A stretch of DNA of 64,000 bases. Source: Hyphomicrobium sp. (GTDB lineage Bacteria; Pseudomonadota; Alphaproteobacteria; Rhizobiales; Hyphomicrobiaceae). This document shows, piece by piece, positions 9,660-19,125 of the stretch (its first letter is position 1; every line of letters starts with the position of its first letter). The notes below the pieces were generated by a model. It was not told the DNA's origin. It was given only the letters and a program-made list of their open reading frames with translations, and searched no databases. Location of the stretch: assembly GCA_030148425.1 (NCBI GenBank), contig JASBTM010000008.1:372001-436000 (forward strand). The letters are read 5' to 3'. A program made the translations under genes and the position numbers.

Positions 9660-9713
9660 GACAGTGGCCTCCTAAGATGCCGAACATCGTCGCCAAAAAA
9701 ATAGCGGCGTGCG

Positions 9714-10187
9714 TCAACCCTTCTCGCGCATCAGACGCGCTTTCTGCCTGTTCCAGTCGCGCTTCGCCGCATCCTGCCGCTTGTCCGAATGGTTCTTACC
9801 TTCCGCCAGACCGAGCTTCACCTTGGCTCGGCCCTTCTCGTTGAAATAGAGTTCCAACGGCACAAGCGTCATACCCTTCCGCTCGACTGCGATCCCGATT
9901 TTATGGATCTCGGTCGCGTGCATTAAAAGCCGGCGCTTGCGGCGCGGCTCATGCGGAAACAGCGCCGCGCCAGGATATTCCGCGATGTAGCTGTTGATCA
10001 GCCAGACGCCGCCATCTTCGACCGAGGCATAGCTCTCGGCGATGTTCGACTGTCCACGACGAAGCGACTTCACCTCGGACCCGAGAAGCTCGATACCGGC
10101 TTCCCAGCTGTCCGTGATGAAGTATTCATGTCGCGCTTTGCGGTTTTCGGCGACCAGCGTGCTGCCGTCGTCGCGTTTAGAGGCCAT
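9714..10187 (-). CDS. smpB: SsrA-binding protein SmpB
   Basis: A 157-residue SmpB, which delivers tmRNA to stalled ribosomes in trans-translation. Diagnostic features are the early NRKARHEYFI, the motif GIELLGSEVKSLRRG, and the basic C-terminal tail KRQDAAKRDWNRQKARL, which reads the empty mRNA channel. It lies 25 bp after dapA on the same strand, a common alphaproteobacterial dapA-smpB pair. No tmRNA gene was recognised nearby. Confidence 0.95.
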   Translation of the reverse strand: MASKRDDGSTLVAENRKARHEYFITDSWEAGIELLGSEVKSLRRGQSNIAESYASVEDGGVWLINSYIAEYPGAALFPHEPRRKRRLLMHATEIHKIGIAVERKGMTLVPLELYFNEKGRAKVKLGLAEGKNHSDKRQDAAKRDWNRQKARLMREKG

Positions 10188-10212
10188 GACTTATAACGCC
10201 TTCCGGCAATCC

Positions 10213-11103
10213 TTACTCAGCCGCTTTGGCGCTCAAGAGATCAAGGTCGCTCAGGACCTTATCAATCGCCCGGCGCGACGCCTCTTGCAGCGGCACCATC
10301 GGCAAACGCATATCGGCCGTTCCGAAGCCCAGGCGCGAGACGGCATATTTCACCGGCGACGGGTTGGTTTCGATGAACAGGATCTCGTGCAGAGGCATGA
10401 GCCTGTCCTGCAGCGCTAATGCCTTCTTGAAGTCGCCGGCCATGCACGCGTTCTGGAATTCGGCGCACAGCCGCGGAGCTACGTTCGATGCAACCGAAAT
10501 GCAGCCCGCCCCGCCATGGGCCATGAAGCCGAGTGCGGTCGCATCCTCGCCGGAAAGCTGGCAAAAGTCCGGACCGAGAAGCGCACGCGTCTGCGACGGC
10601 CGCGCGAGATTGGCGGTCGCGTCCTTCACCCCAACAATGTTCTTAAGCTCGTAGCAGCGCGCCATCGTCGCGACTGACATATCGACGATCGAACGCCCCG
10701 GAATGTTGTAGATAATGATCGGGATGTTGATCGAATCGTTGATCGCCTTGAAGTGCTGGTAGAGCCCTTCCTGGTTCGGCTTGTTGTAGTACGGCGTCAC
10801 GATCAGCACCGCGTCGGCGCCGACCTTCTCCGCATACTGCGACAGTTCCACAGCTTCATCTGTGGAGTTCGAGCCTGTTCCCGCAATGACAGGCACCCGC
10901 TTTTTCGCCGTCGTGACCGCAAGTTCGATGACGCGCTTGTGCTCGTCAAAATCGAGCGTCGGGCTCTCACCCGTCGTTCCGACGGGCACAAGACCGTGCG
11001 TACCTTCGGAAATCTGCCACTCGACGAATCGCGTGAAGGCGGTTTCGTCCACCTTTCCGTTGCGAAACGGCGTAACGAGCGCCGTAATTGAACCTCTGAA
11101 CAT
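10213..11103 (-). CDS. dapA: 4-hydroxy-tetrahydrodipicolinate synthase
   Basis: A 296-residue DapA that condenses pyruvate with aspartate semialdehyde in the first committed step toward diaminopimelate and lysine. Family motifs are GTTGESPTL near residue 45, the tyrosine-containing [25 protein letters not shown], and the Schiff-base lysine in [12 protein letters not shown]. Diaminopimelate also feeds peptidoglycan, which fits the neighbouring lytic transglycosylase, though that gene is divergent. Confidence 0.95.
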   Translation of the reverse strand: MFRGSITALVTPFRNGKVDETAFTRFVEWQISEGTHGLVPVGTTGESPTLDFDEHKRVIELAVTTAKKRVPVIAGTGSNSTDEAVELSQYAEKVGADAVLIVTPYYNKPNQEGLYQHFKAINDSINIPIIIYNIPGRSIVDMSVATMARCYELKNIVGVKDATANLARPSQTRALLGPDFCQLSGEDATALGFMAHGGAGCISVASNVAPRLCAEFQNACMAGDFKKALALQDRLMPLHEILFIETNPSPVKYAVSRLGFGTADMRLPMVPLQEASRRAIDKVLSDLDLLSAKAAE

Positions 11104-11388
11104 GCGTAGCCTTAACTTGGATAAGTAAGAGACAGGAACCGTCTGGCGCGGGTGTCCCCACCGCGAGCGGGAATTCTAACGTTGCAAGGACTCATGCCAT
11201 ACTGGCTATGGGCCACGGTCTTGCCGTACGCACGTGCCACTCGTCCAGCCTGAACCGCTTGCCTCAGCATCCATAACACCGCTTAATACGGGGTATCGTT
11301 GCCAGCGACGCAAGCGCCCTAATATTAGGCGCTCGTTAAGCTTGCCGCAAGATCGGGGCGAGTAGGGCGTTTTACCCAATGGGGAGCA

Positions 11389-13608
11389 ATGCATCTAAGC
11401 CTCGATTTCAGAATGCGAATCCGCTCCCGTACATCCGCTTTCAAATCGGCGGTGGCTATGCTTGCGCTGGCGGCCTCGGTGATGATGAACGCCCCGGCCG
11501 TCGCCGAATCTGCGTTCAAGGCGGTACCGGCTCCCCTACCCCTCGCGGCTGAGAAAGAGCAGGCCCGTAAACTCGGCTCGGCGCTCGCTCCGCTTCTGTC
11601 GCTCAACCCCGATTCCAGTGATCTGGCAGCGCTCCGTGGCGCGGCTGCTGCCGTTCGCTCCAAGGACCTCGCCGCCTTCGCTGCCGCCAAAGGCACCATC
11701 AACGATCCGGTAGGCCGCACGCTCGCCGATTGGATCCGTCTCAGAGCCGGTCTCGGCGAGCCGCAAGAATTTCGCGCTTTCCTGCGTGAGCATCCCTCAT
11801 GGCCCGACCGGTCCACCATCACGGAGGGCTTCGAGGAAGCGGTCTTTACCCGCGGTGGCAGCGCGAGTGAGATCAGGTCGTACTTCTCGGGCGCCATGCC
11901 TGAAACGGGCACAGGCTATGCAGCGCTTGCCTCAGCCAATCTTGCAGAAGGCAACACCGCCGCCGCCCGCAAGCTCGCAGCCCAGGCTTGGCGCGAGATG
12001 AGCCTGCCTCCCGAGCTTGAAAACGGTTTCCTCGATCGCTTCGGAAGCCTTTTATCGCCTGCAGATCACAAATGGCGGTTCGACCGGCTCGTGACCGATG
12101 ACGTGCGCTACGCGGGCAATCGCAAAGACCGCGTGGCGCTTGCGAAGCGGCTCATTCCTCTCCTGCCGGCAAGCGAGCAAAAAAAGGCGGCCGCACGGCT
12201 CGCGGTATTCAACAAGGCGTCGAACGCTCAAGTCTTGATGGACGCGCTCCCGCCCGGAAGCCGCGACGATTCCGGCCTCGCCTTCCACAAGGCGCAGCTT
12301 CTCCGCAAGGCCGGAAAAATCGAGGAAGCGGCCGACATCATCCTGTCCGTTCCGCCGAACCCGAACAAGATCGCCGCCCTCGACGAATGGTGGGGAGAGC
12401 GGCGCGAACTCGCTTACGGCGCGTTGAAGCTCGGCAATCCGAAACTCGCATATGAGCTTGTCAAGGACGCCGGGCCGCTGACGGTCAATCCGCGCAAAGA
12501 GCAGACGTTCCTGGCGGGTTGGATTGCGTTTCGCTACCTGAAGAAGCCGGCGCTCGCGGAGCGGCATTTCAAGGACATGTCCGCTGCGGCCGACGGCCCG
12601 CTGAGCCGCGCCAAGGCATCGTATTGGCTGGGCCGCGTTGAGGCCGCGCGCGGCGATAAGGCGGCTGCAGCCGAGCAGTACCGCATCGCCGCGAAGAACC
12701 CCGACACATTTCACGGGCTCCTCGCCATGCAGATGCTGGAGCCCGGCCGCACGCGACTTGACCTGACGCCGCCAGTCTATCCAACCGCCGCCCAGATCCA
12801 GAAGCTCACATCTTCGGATGTCGCTCGCGCACTCGTGCTGGCTCAAAAAGCCAATCTTTCGCGAGAAATCACCCGAACATTTCTTGCCGGGCTGCGCAAT
12901 GCCGCCCCCTCCGAAGCCGAGGTCGGCATGGTCGCCTTCCTCGCCCAAGAGCTAGGCGATCAGCAGATGTCGTTGCGCATCTCGAAGATCGCGATCGGCA
13001 AGGGACAAAACTTGTTGACCTACGGCTACCCTTTGAAGTCCTTCCCCGCGTATACGCCGCTTCGCGCTCCGCCCGAGCTGCCGTTCCTGCTCGGCATCGC
13101 CCGCCAGGAGACCGAATTCAATTCCCAGATCGTCTCCGGCGCTGGCGCGCAAGGGCTTCTGCAGGTCATGCCGATGACCGCGCGTCACGTCTGCAAAGAT
13201 TATAAGATCAAATGCCAGATCCCGCGCCTTCTCTCCGACACGCAATATAACGTCACGATCTCATCGGCTTACATCGGCGACCGCATGGACGAATTCGGCG
13301 GCTCCTATGTGCTGGGGCTAGCCGGTTATAATGCCGGCCCAGGCCGCGCGAGACAGTGGGTCCGCGAGTTCGGCGACCCGCGGGATCCGAACGTCGATCC
13401 GGTCGATTGGATCGAGCGCATTCCCATTACGGAGACGCGCGACTACGTCACGAAAGTGCTTGCAAACATTCAGATCTATCGCGCCCGTCTCGGAATGAAA
13501 AATCCGCTCCGCCTGCAGCAGGATCTTATGCGCGATCGCGGCGACAAAAAAGTCCCGAACGACAACTCACCGGGCGAAGGCGTGGCCGACGGCAACAGCG
13601 ACGGCTGA
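11389..13608 (+). CDS. Soluble lytic murein transglycosylase (SLT family)
   Basis: A 739-residue periplasmic enzyme that cleaves peptidoglycan between MurNAc and GlcNAc, forming 1,6-anhydroMurNAc. It has an N-terminal signal peptide ending near APAVAES, a long alpha-helical superhelical region, and a C-terminal SLT domain. In that domain the catalytic glutamate is E574 in IARQETEFNSQIVSGAGAQG, followed by GLLQVMPMTA and AGYNAGPGR. The 285-bp upstream gap separates it from divergent dapA and must carry both promoters. A second ATG eight codons in is also possible. Confidence 0.9.
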   Translation: MHLSLDFRMRIRSRTSAFKSAVAMLALAASVMMNAPAVAESAFKAVPAPLPLAAEKEQARKLGSALAPLLSLNPDSSDLAALRGAAAAVRSKDLAAFAAAKGTINDPVGRTLADWIRLRAGLGEPQEFRAFLREHPSWPDRSTITEGFEEAVFTRGGSASEIRSYFSGAMPETGTGYAALASANLAEGNTAAARKLAAQAWREMSLPPELENGFLDRFGSLLSPADHKWRFDRLVTDDVRYAGNRKDRVALAKRLIPLLPASEQKKAAARLAVFNKASNAQVLMDALPPGSRDDSGLAFHKAQLLRKAGKIEEAADIILSVPPNPNKIAALDEWWGERRELAYGALKLGNPKLAYELVKDAGPLTVNPRKEQTFLAGWIAFRYLKKPALAERHFKDMSAAADGPLSRAKASYWLGRVEAARGDKAAAAEQYRIAAKNPDTFHGLLAMQMLEPGRTRLDLTPPVYPTAAQIQKLTSSDVARALVLAQKANLSREITRTFLAGLRNAAPSEAEVGMVAFLAQELGDQQMSLRISKIAIGKGQNLLTYGYPLKSFPAYTPLRAPPELPFLLGIARQETEFNSQIVSGAGAQGLLQVMPMTARHVCKDYKIKCQIPRLLSDTQYNVTISSAYIGDRMDEFGGSYVLGLAGYNAGPGRARQWVREFGDPRDPNVDPVDWIERIPITETRDYVTKVLANIQIYRARLGMKNPLRLQQDLMRDRGDKKVPNDNSPGEGVADGNSDG

Positions 13609-13633
13609 GATTGAAGCGAAAGGCGGGGCACGC

Positions 13634-14602
13634 ATGACGGCGCAGGACTTCGAGGAAATCCGTTTCACCAGTCGCGACGGTTTGCGCCTGTACGGGCGAC
13701 ACTATAAGGCCGCAGCCGTCTCTGGCGCGCGTCCCGTCGTCTGCCTAGCGGGACTGACGCGTAACAGCCGCGACTTCCATGACATTGCGCTGGCTTTGAG
13801 CAAAGGCGCGAAGCCTCGCGACGTCTATACGCTCGACACCCGGGGGCGCGGACTTTCGGAATATGATTCCGATTGGAAGAACTATGCCGTGCTGATCGAA
13901 ATGCAGGACGTCATCGACTTCATGACGATGCTCGGGCTTCGCGACGCCGGTATTATCGGGACGTCCCGCGGAGGGCTCATCTCGATGGTGCTTGCCGCTG
14001 TCCAGCCGTCGCTCATGGGCGCCGTCGTGCTAAACGACATCGGTCCAGTTATCGAGACGGAAGGTCTTGCGCGGATCGCCGGCTATGTCGGTCGTGTTCC
14101 GTTGCCGAAGAATTGGCCTGATGCCGCGCGCATCGTCGGGGACCTGATGCAGCGCGACTTTCCTCGACTGTCCGAAGATGATTTTGCAGCCGTCGCGCGT
14201 CAGCTTTTCAATGACAAGAACGGTAAGCCCGTCAGCGGTTACGATCCGAAACTAGCGCGCTGCCTGTCGGTGCTCGACGGTCCCATTCCTCAGCTTTGGC
14301 CTCAGTTCGAGGCAATGAAGCGGATACCCGTGCTTGTCTTGCGAGGCGCCAATTCGGACCTCCTGTCGGAAGCGACCGTCGAAGAGATGCGCCAGCGCCA
14401 CCCGCATCTTTCGTCTTACACGGTGCCGGATCAGGGCCACGCGCCGCTATTGCGCGATGAGCCGACAATAGCCGCCGTCGCAGCGTTCTTTGCCGAAACC
14501 GACGAGCGGAACGAGAGCGCGGCTCCAAGTGGCGCTGCCGATCACGTCTCCCGGCTGGTGTCGACCTCGCCCCTATCGACGCGGCGGGAAAATTCGGTCT
14601 GA
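13634..14602 (+). CDS. Alpha/beta-fold hydrolase
   Basis: A 322-residue alpha/beta hydrolase with a recognisable catalytic triad: nucleophile serine S111 in IIGTSRGGL, acid near D242 (GANSDLLS), and histidine H269 in DQGHAPLL. The oxyanion region is CLAGLTRNSRDF. The fold fits esterase or lyase-type members, but the substrate cannot be read from the sequence. It starts 25 bp after the transglycosylase. Its last 61 bp overlap the 3' end of the convergent HHH-repeat gene. Confidence 0.85.
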   Translation: MTAQDFEEIRFTSRDGLRLYGRHYKAAAVSGARPVVCLAGLTRNSRDFHDIALALSKGAKPRDVYTLDTRGRGLSEYDSDWKNYAVLIEMQDVIDFMTMLGLRDAGIIGTSRGGLISMVLAAVQPSLMGAVVLNDIGPVIETEGLARIAGYVGRVPLPKNWPDAARIVGDLMQRDFPRLSEDDFAAVARQLFNDKNGKPVSGYDPKLARCLSVLDGPIPQLWPQFEAMKRIPVLVLRGANSDLLSEATVEEMRQRHPHLSSYTVPDQGHAPLLRDEPTIAAVAAFFAETDERNESAAPSGAADHVSRLVSTSPLSTRRENSV

Positions 14603-16458
14603 CCGCCAGACGCGAGAATACGGGCCTGCTCGACCCAGCTTTCCCGCTCGATGCGCCCTTTGAATTCCAGCATACGGCTCACGCGGTCGATATCGCCGCT
14701 CGTCCAGTTTGCGATCTGATCGTAGCGGCGGATAGCCATTGCGTTGAGACGCTTCTCTATAAGCACGCCGATACCGCGAATGCGCTTCAGATCGTCGGCA
14801 TCCCCAGCGTCCGACGAAACGGCCGCCGGCTCCTCCTTCGAGATTTCGACGGTCGTGGCGGCCGATTCTTTCTCGCGAATGGCATCCGTAATGCGTGCCG
14901 GCATCGAGATCTTAGGATCGACCTTCGACAGCGGTGAGATCGGCTCGATGGGTTTCAGTCCGCGCGTGACGCTCGCCGACGCCGCAGCAATGGCCGCAGC
15001 AGCGGCGGCTGCCATCTCGGCGACTGATCGTCCCTGACTCGCCGACGCGACGCCCGAAAGCGGCTCGCGCTGCAATGCCGTTCCGGTAGACGCCGGTTGC
15101 GATGGCTGCTCAGCTTTTTCTGATCGATCTTCAGCGCGCGGCACGCTTGCGTCGCTAGCCACGGCAGCGGTCTCGGCATTTGCCTTGAGCATGGCTTTGC
15201 GGTTGCGCGAATAATACGTCTCGCCGCCTTTTGCCAAAATCTGCGCTTGCTCGACCCATTGTTCGCGTTCGATGCGGCCCGGAATTTCGAGTTCCTGCGC
15301 AACCCGCCGTACATCGGATGCGCTCCATCCTGCGATGTGCTCGAAGTAGATGATGCCGCGCGCCTTCAGCTGCTGCTCGATAGCGCTGTCGATGGCGCGG
15401 ATGCGTTGAAAATCGTCGCCGCCCTCGACCAACATTGCCGGGAGGACGGGAGCCGCCTCGACCTTCGCCTCAGGCTGCGGTTGAGGCGAAGGCTCAAGCA
15501 CTGGCTCGGGTTCGAACTCTATTTCCGGTTGGGGTTCGGGTTCCGGCTCGGCCTCCGGCGCCAAGACCGACTCCGTCTCGACGTGGTCCTCTGGCTCAGC
15601 CGTATCCTCGATAGGCTCCTCGGCGACCTCTTCGAGTACCTTAGCGGAAAGCTCTTCTTCCGAATCCGGATGTGCTGCGGCCGCGCCCTCGATGGACGCG
15701 GCTTCGGCCTCGATAGGCTTCGCCGGCGCTTCCGGCTCCGACTGAATCTTCTCCTCTGCAGGCTCTTCCACCTGCGCCCGGCGCGACGCTCCCATCACCG
15801 GGAATGCAACGGATGCCGCGGCCGCCGCTTTGGCGGCAGCCACCGCTCCTGCGGCGGCTGCAGTCGTTGCGTCCCGCAGTCTGGCCGCCAACCCGCCAGT
15901 GCGGGGCTCCGGCTTCTCCTTGACCGGCTCTTCCGGCTCGACGTACGGCGTTTCCTCTTCCGCTACGATCTCGGGCTCGGGCAACGTCTCCTCCACGACC
16001 GGAAGAGCAGGCGGAGGCTCAGGCGGTGGGGGAGGCATCGGCACGTAGATACCAGTGACAGGCTCCAACACGGACTGACGAACCTCGATAATCGAAATGC
16101 GGGGAACGCCTTCATTGAAGTCAGGTCCAATAAGCGCGCGCTCGAAGCGCGATGGGTCCAGGACCGTCGGCGCAGGACGCGGCTCGGGGCGGCGCAAAAC
16201 CTCGATCTTCGGCTGAACTGGATCGATTGCTCTCGGAGCAACCGTTTGAAATGCTGGCTGTGCCGGGCGCACGCGAACAGGCTGAGGCGGCATGACGACC
16301 GGCGGTACGGACACCTCCGTCTGCATCGGCACCATCACAGGGACGGCCTCTTCCGCCGCCGATGCGAAGAATGCCCGCTTCACCATGCACGCGACGAACG
16401 CGCCGAGAAAATACGACGCGAGCAGCAGCAGGAATGTTTGCAGCAGTAGGTACGTCAT
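14542..16458 (-). CDS. Membrane-anchored protein with two C-terminal helix-hairpin-helix-like repeats
   Basis: A 638-residue protein. An N-terminal membrane segment (about residues 4-24) is followed by a long Pro/Glu/Ala-rich, probably disordered middle. Two related C-terminal domains begin with DDFQRIRAIDSAIEQQLKARG and DDLKRIRGIGVLIEKRLNA and end with ILAKGGETYYSR and ILASGGQTEFSR. The domain resembles the helix-hairpin-helix module seen fused to NADH dehydrogenase subunits and ribosomal proteins. Its role is unknown. It lies in the same direction as the OmpA-like gene, so an envelope role is possible. Confidence 0.75.
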   Translation of the reverse strand: MTYLLLQTFLLLLASYFLGAFVACMVKRAFFASAAEEAVPVMVPMQTEVSVPPVVMPPQPVRVRPAQPAFQTVAPRAIDPVQPKIEVLRRPEPRPAPTVLDPSRFERALIGPDFNEGVPRISIIEVRQSVLEPVTGIYVPMPPPPPEPPPALPVVEETLPEPEIVAEEETPYVEPEEPVKEKPEPRTGGLAARLRDATTAAAAGAVAAAKAAAAASVAFPVMGASRRAQVEEPAEEKIQSEPEAPAKPIEAEAASIEGAAAAHPDSEEELSAKVLEEVAEEPIEDTAEPEDHVETESVLAPEAEPEPEPQPEIEFEPEPVLEPSPQPQPEAKVEAAPVLPAMLVEGGDDFQRIRAIDSAIEQQLKARGIIYFEHIAGWSASDVRRVAQELEIPGRIEREQWVEQAQILAKGGETYYSRNRKAMLKANAETAAVASDASVPRAEDRSEKAEQPSQPASTGTALQREPLSGVASASQGRSVAEMAAAAAAAIAAASASVTRGLKPIEPISPLSKVDPKISMPARITDAIREKESAATTVEISKEEPAAVSSDAGDADDLKRIRGIGVLIEKRLNAMAIRRYDQIANWTSGDIDRVSRMLEFKGRIERESWVEQARILASGGQTEFSRRVDRGEVDTSRET

Positions 16459-16507
16459 TTCCTATCCAACCAAGTCCCCTGCACGCTTTCGCGACATTGC
16501 CCTTCGT

Positions 16508-16609
16508 TTATCGGGTCTTCTTCTCTCGGCACGATATCCAGCCCGTGACGAGGCCCAGCGCAAACGCGAGCGCGATCCACCAGATCATCTTGATGAAGAG
16601 ATAGTCCAT
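16508..16609 (-). CDS. Small membrane protein, 33 residues
   Basis: A short frame starting MDYLFIKMIWWIALAFALG and continuing with GLVTGWISCREKKTR before a TAA. One hydrophobic helix is followed by a basic end, giving a probable single-pass protein with a cytoplasmic C-terminus. It sits 21 bp downstream of the OmpA-like gene and 49 bp upstream of the HHH-repeat gene, all on one strand, so it is probably part of that operon. No function is known. Confidence 0.6.
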   Translation of the reverse strand: MDYLFIKMIWWIALAFALGLVTGWISCREKKTR

Positions 16610-16630
16610 CGTTCGCTCCCCGCTCTTCCC

Positions 16631-18814
16631 TCAGTTGACCTTCACGGTGAATTCGATGCGCCGGTTCTTCGCGCGCCCCTCTTCCGTTGCATTGTCCGCA
16701 ATCGGCCGGGTAGCGCCGTAGCCTGCCGTGCTCAACCGCCGAGGATCGACCCCGTTTTCCGACAGAAAATCTGCGACGGCGCGAGCCCGGCGGTCCGAGA
16801 GGCGCTGATTGCGCTCGTCCGTACCCTCGGCGTCGGTGTGCCCCTCGATCTGGATCTTAAAGCTCGGACATGCGTTCGCGATTTGCGCGAGATCCCGCAG
16901 CGTCTGCGAACTATCCGCGGTGAGGTCTGCCTTGGCCCGTGCGAAGTTGATCGTGCCTTTGGCCGATGCTTGCCGCATCAAGGACTGACAGCTGTCCGCA
17001 GCCTTCTCCTCCGGCGACATGACGGTGATCTCGTCGCGGCTCTTGAAGCCTGGCGGCAAGTCGGTCGAAAGAACGGTGCGAATATCGTTCGCGACTTGAT
17101 CGGTCTCAGCCGCGCCTTTGATCACGAATTCTTTGCCCGAAATGGAGACTTCGCCGTTCTTGAGACGCGCCATCTCTTCGAGACCGAGATGTGCAGCGGA
17201 AGACCAAGGCTCCGCTGACGCGCCGACCGTCTTCATGTTGTCGGTCACGCTCGAGCCCGCATAGATTTGCTGCGCGATTTCGATGAGGCGCTGGCGCGAA
17301 GCATCATCCGGCGCCTCGCCCTCGATCGTCACCATACCGTTCGCTTCGCGCGCCGCTTTCCAGGTCAGATCCGTCTTCATCTGTCCCGTGAAGGCGATGT
17401 TCGTCTCCGTCTCGCAGGTCTGGCCCGCTGCGGCCTTGACGTCGCCCGGAACCGATTGCGAAGCGGCATAGTCGTCCGTATCGCCCGTAAGCTCGAGCTT
17501 GTGATCCGTCAGGATGGACTTGCCCTTCTTCAATCGCGGCAGTGACGAAAGCCCGGCGACGACACACTGCTGCCATCCGTCAGGCGCACCCGGCGCCACC
17601 TGCGATTTGTCGTTGACGGAGCGTCCCGGAAAGCGCGCCTTGATGGCATCGATCAACGCCCCGCGCGCAGCCTCGCTCGGAACCATGCCGACAAGATCGA
17701 GCGACGGCCCGTTGTTGACGATGCCCATGACATAGCCGCTGCTCGGCAGCGCCACATCGGGCCGCGGAAACCGGATCTGATCCATGATCCGGAAGTTTTG
17801 CGGAACCTCGAGCTTCAATGTCCGTTTAACCGCCGATGCAATTTGCTCATTCGGCGCTTCACCCGAGAAAATCATGTCCCGATCGTGCAGCGACACATCC
17901 CCGGTGCGAAGTTGCGCCAACTGGTCGAGCGCCACGACGACCGCCTTGTCCCATCCTTCGGGAGCGCCATCGGCAATGTCGGTATTGTCGGCAATGGTCA
18001 TCGAACCGAAACGCTGCCTGATGTGCTCACCGAGCCGCTCGCGATCCTGGTCCGAACGCGTAAAGCCAGCCATCGCTATTCCGGCTTCGCTTTTCTTGAT
18101 GCTCCAGACGAACGGCCGCGCGAACGGTGGCGTAACATTTTCTTCCGAAAGCCCGATCCCGGCTGGCCGCCGCTCGGCAACGGCAGCGCGAACGGTGCGG
18201 TATGCGTCCGATGTCTTGGCTTCGCCCGCAATCGACAGATCGAGTTTCGCGAGCTTTGCCTCGCCGTGCTTGAGTTCGGAAAGATTTTTCAAGCCAAACG
18301 TCGCGCCGGCGAGCCATGCCTCGCGATCGAAGGCCCCACGAGCGAGACGCATTCCGTCGGAGATTGCCTCGCGCGGAAAGTCTTTGTGCGCGACCGCAAG
18401 AAGCGCCTCGCGCGCATCCTCTGAGGGGACATTTCCGGCAAGTGAAATTCTGCCGTCGCCTCCAGCCGTCACCGACCAGCGATAGTCGGCAACACTGTCC
18501 AGCAACTCCGAACGATCCGATGCAACGCGGACACCCCAGACATTGCGCAGTCCCGCAAGCGCCCGGTCCGGTTCGCGCTCATCGATGGCGCGGCCGGACA
18601 TCACAGCATCGCGGCCAACGAAATGCGGGTTCACCCAGGCAAACCCCGACCGCCTGAGCGCGTCCTCGGCCCGGTGAGTCAGGTCTGTCTCGATGTTGAC
18701 CTGTTCAAGCTGAACGGCAACCCAGCTCAACATCGCAATCGGGACAAGTCCCAAAAGCCAATATGTTGGATTGCACCGCATGCGTACGCGACTCCGAATG
18801 CTCACTGACATCAC
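16631..18814 (-). CDS. OmpA family protein with repeated BON-like domains
   Basis: A 727-residue envelope protein. An N-terminal membrane segment (about residues 17-36) anchors a long region of about four similar units of roughly 130-150 residues. Each contains a BON-like pattern such as PSEAARGALIDAIKARFPG followed by a variant of GAPDGW. The C-terminal 110 residues are an OmpA peptidoglycan-binding domain with IQIEGHTDAEGTDERN, LSDRRARAVADFL and GYGATRP. The layout recalls ArfA/OmpATb-type proteins. The protein probably tethers the inner membrane to peptidoglycan. Confidence 0.85.
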   Translation of the reverse strand: MMSVSIRSRVRMRCNPTYWLLGLVPIAMLSWVAVQLEQVNIETDLTHRAEDALRRSGFAWVNPHFVGRDAVMSGRAIDEREPDRALAGLRNVWGVRVASDRSELLDSVADYRWSVTAGGDGRISLAGNVPSEDAREALLAVAHKDFPREAISDGMRLARGAFDREAWLAGATFGLKNLSELKHGEAKLAKLDLSIAGEAKTSDAYRTVRAAVAERRPAGIGLSEENVTPPFARPFVWSIKKSEAGIAMAGFTRSDQDRERLGEHIRQRFGSMTIADNTDIADGAPEGWDKAVVVALDQLAQLRTGDVSLHDRDMIFSGEAPNEQIASAVKRTLKLEVPQNFRIMDQIRFPRPDVALPSSGYVMGIVNNGPSLDLVGMVPSEAARGALIDAIKARFPGRSVNDKSQVAPGAPDGWQQCVVAGLSSLPRLKKGKSILTDHKLELTGDTDDYAASQSVPGDVKAAAGQTCETETNIAFTGQMKTDLTWKAAREANGMVTIEGEAPDDASRQRLIEIAQQIYAGSSVTDNMKTVGASAEPWSSAAHLGLEEMARLKNGEVSISGKEFVIKGAAETDQVANDIRTVLSTDLPPGFKSRDEITVMSPEEKAADSCQSLMRQASAKGTINFARAKADLTADSSQTLRDLAQIANACPSFKIQIEGHTDAEGTDERNQRLSDRRARAVADFLSENGVDPRRLSTAGYGATRPIADNATEEGRAKNRRIEFTVKVN

Positions 18815-19125
18815 GCCGCGACAGAACGAGAAAAACCCCCACCGTCAGGAAAGCGATGCGCTAACCCCGCCCAGCGTGGCAAAACTCTGATCCGAGCGGA
18901 CCCCCGAGACGAAGTATAGACAAGAGGAAAGACCATTCCAAGCGGAGCCGAGCCACACCCTTCCAACTAACTATTTGATAGAAAAGGCGTTATCATGTCA
19001 TCGCAGAAGCGATCACACCCTGTGGCTCCAGGGCCTCTTGCCGTCGTTGCTCGCACGCATTCGAGGCAACGGCATGGCAACAATGGAGAAATTGGCCGGG
19101 TTAACCTTGCTTAGGCAAGCCGCCC
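18815..19125. other. Intergenic region without recognised gene
   Basis: These 311 bp separate the start of the OmpA-like gene from the end of the siroheme synthase-like gene, both on the minus strand. A 60-codon plus-strand frame inside it has no recognisable family. The region should hold the promoter of the OmpA-like gene. I see no clear terminator. Confidence 0.5.

Noticed and set aside
15247..16449. 400-codon plus-strand open frame opposite the HHH-repeat protein gene
   Set aside because: It is an Arg/Leu-rich mirror of the Glu/Pro-rich coding strand. The minus strand has clear domains.
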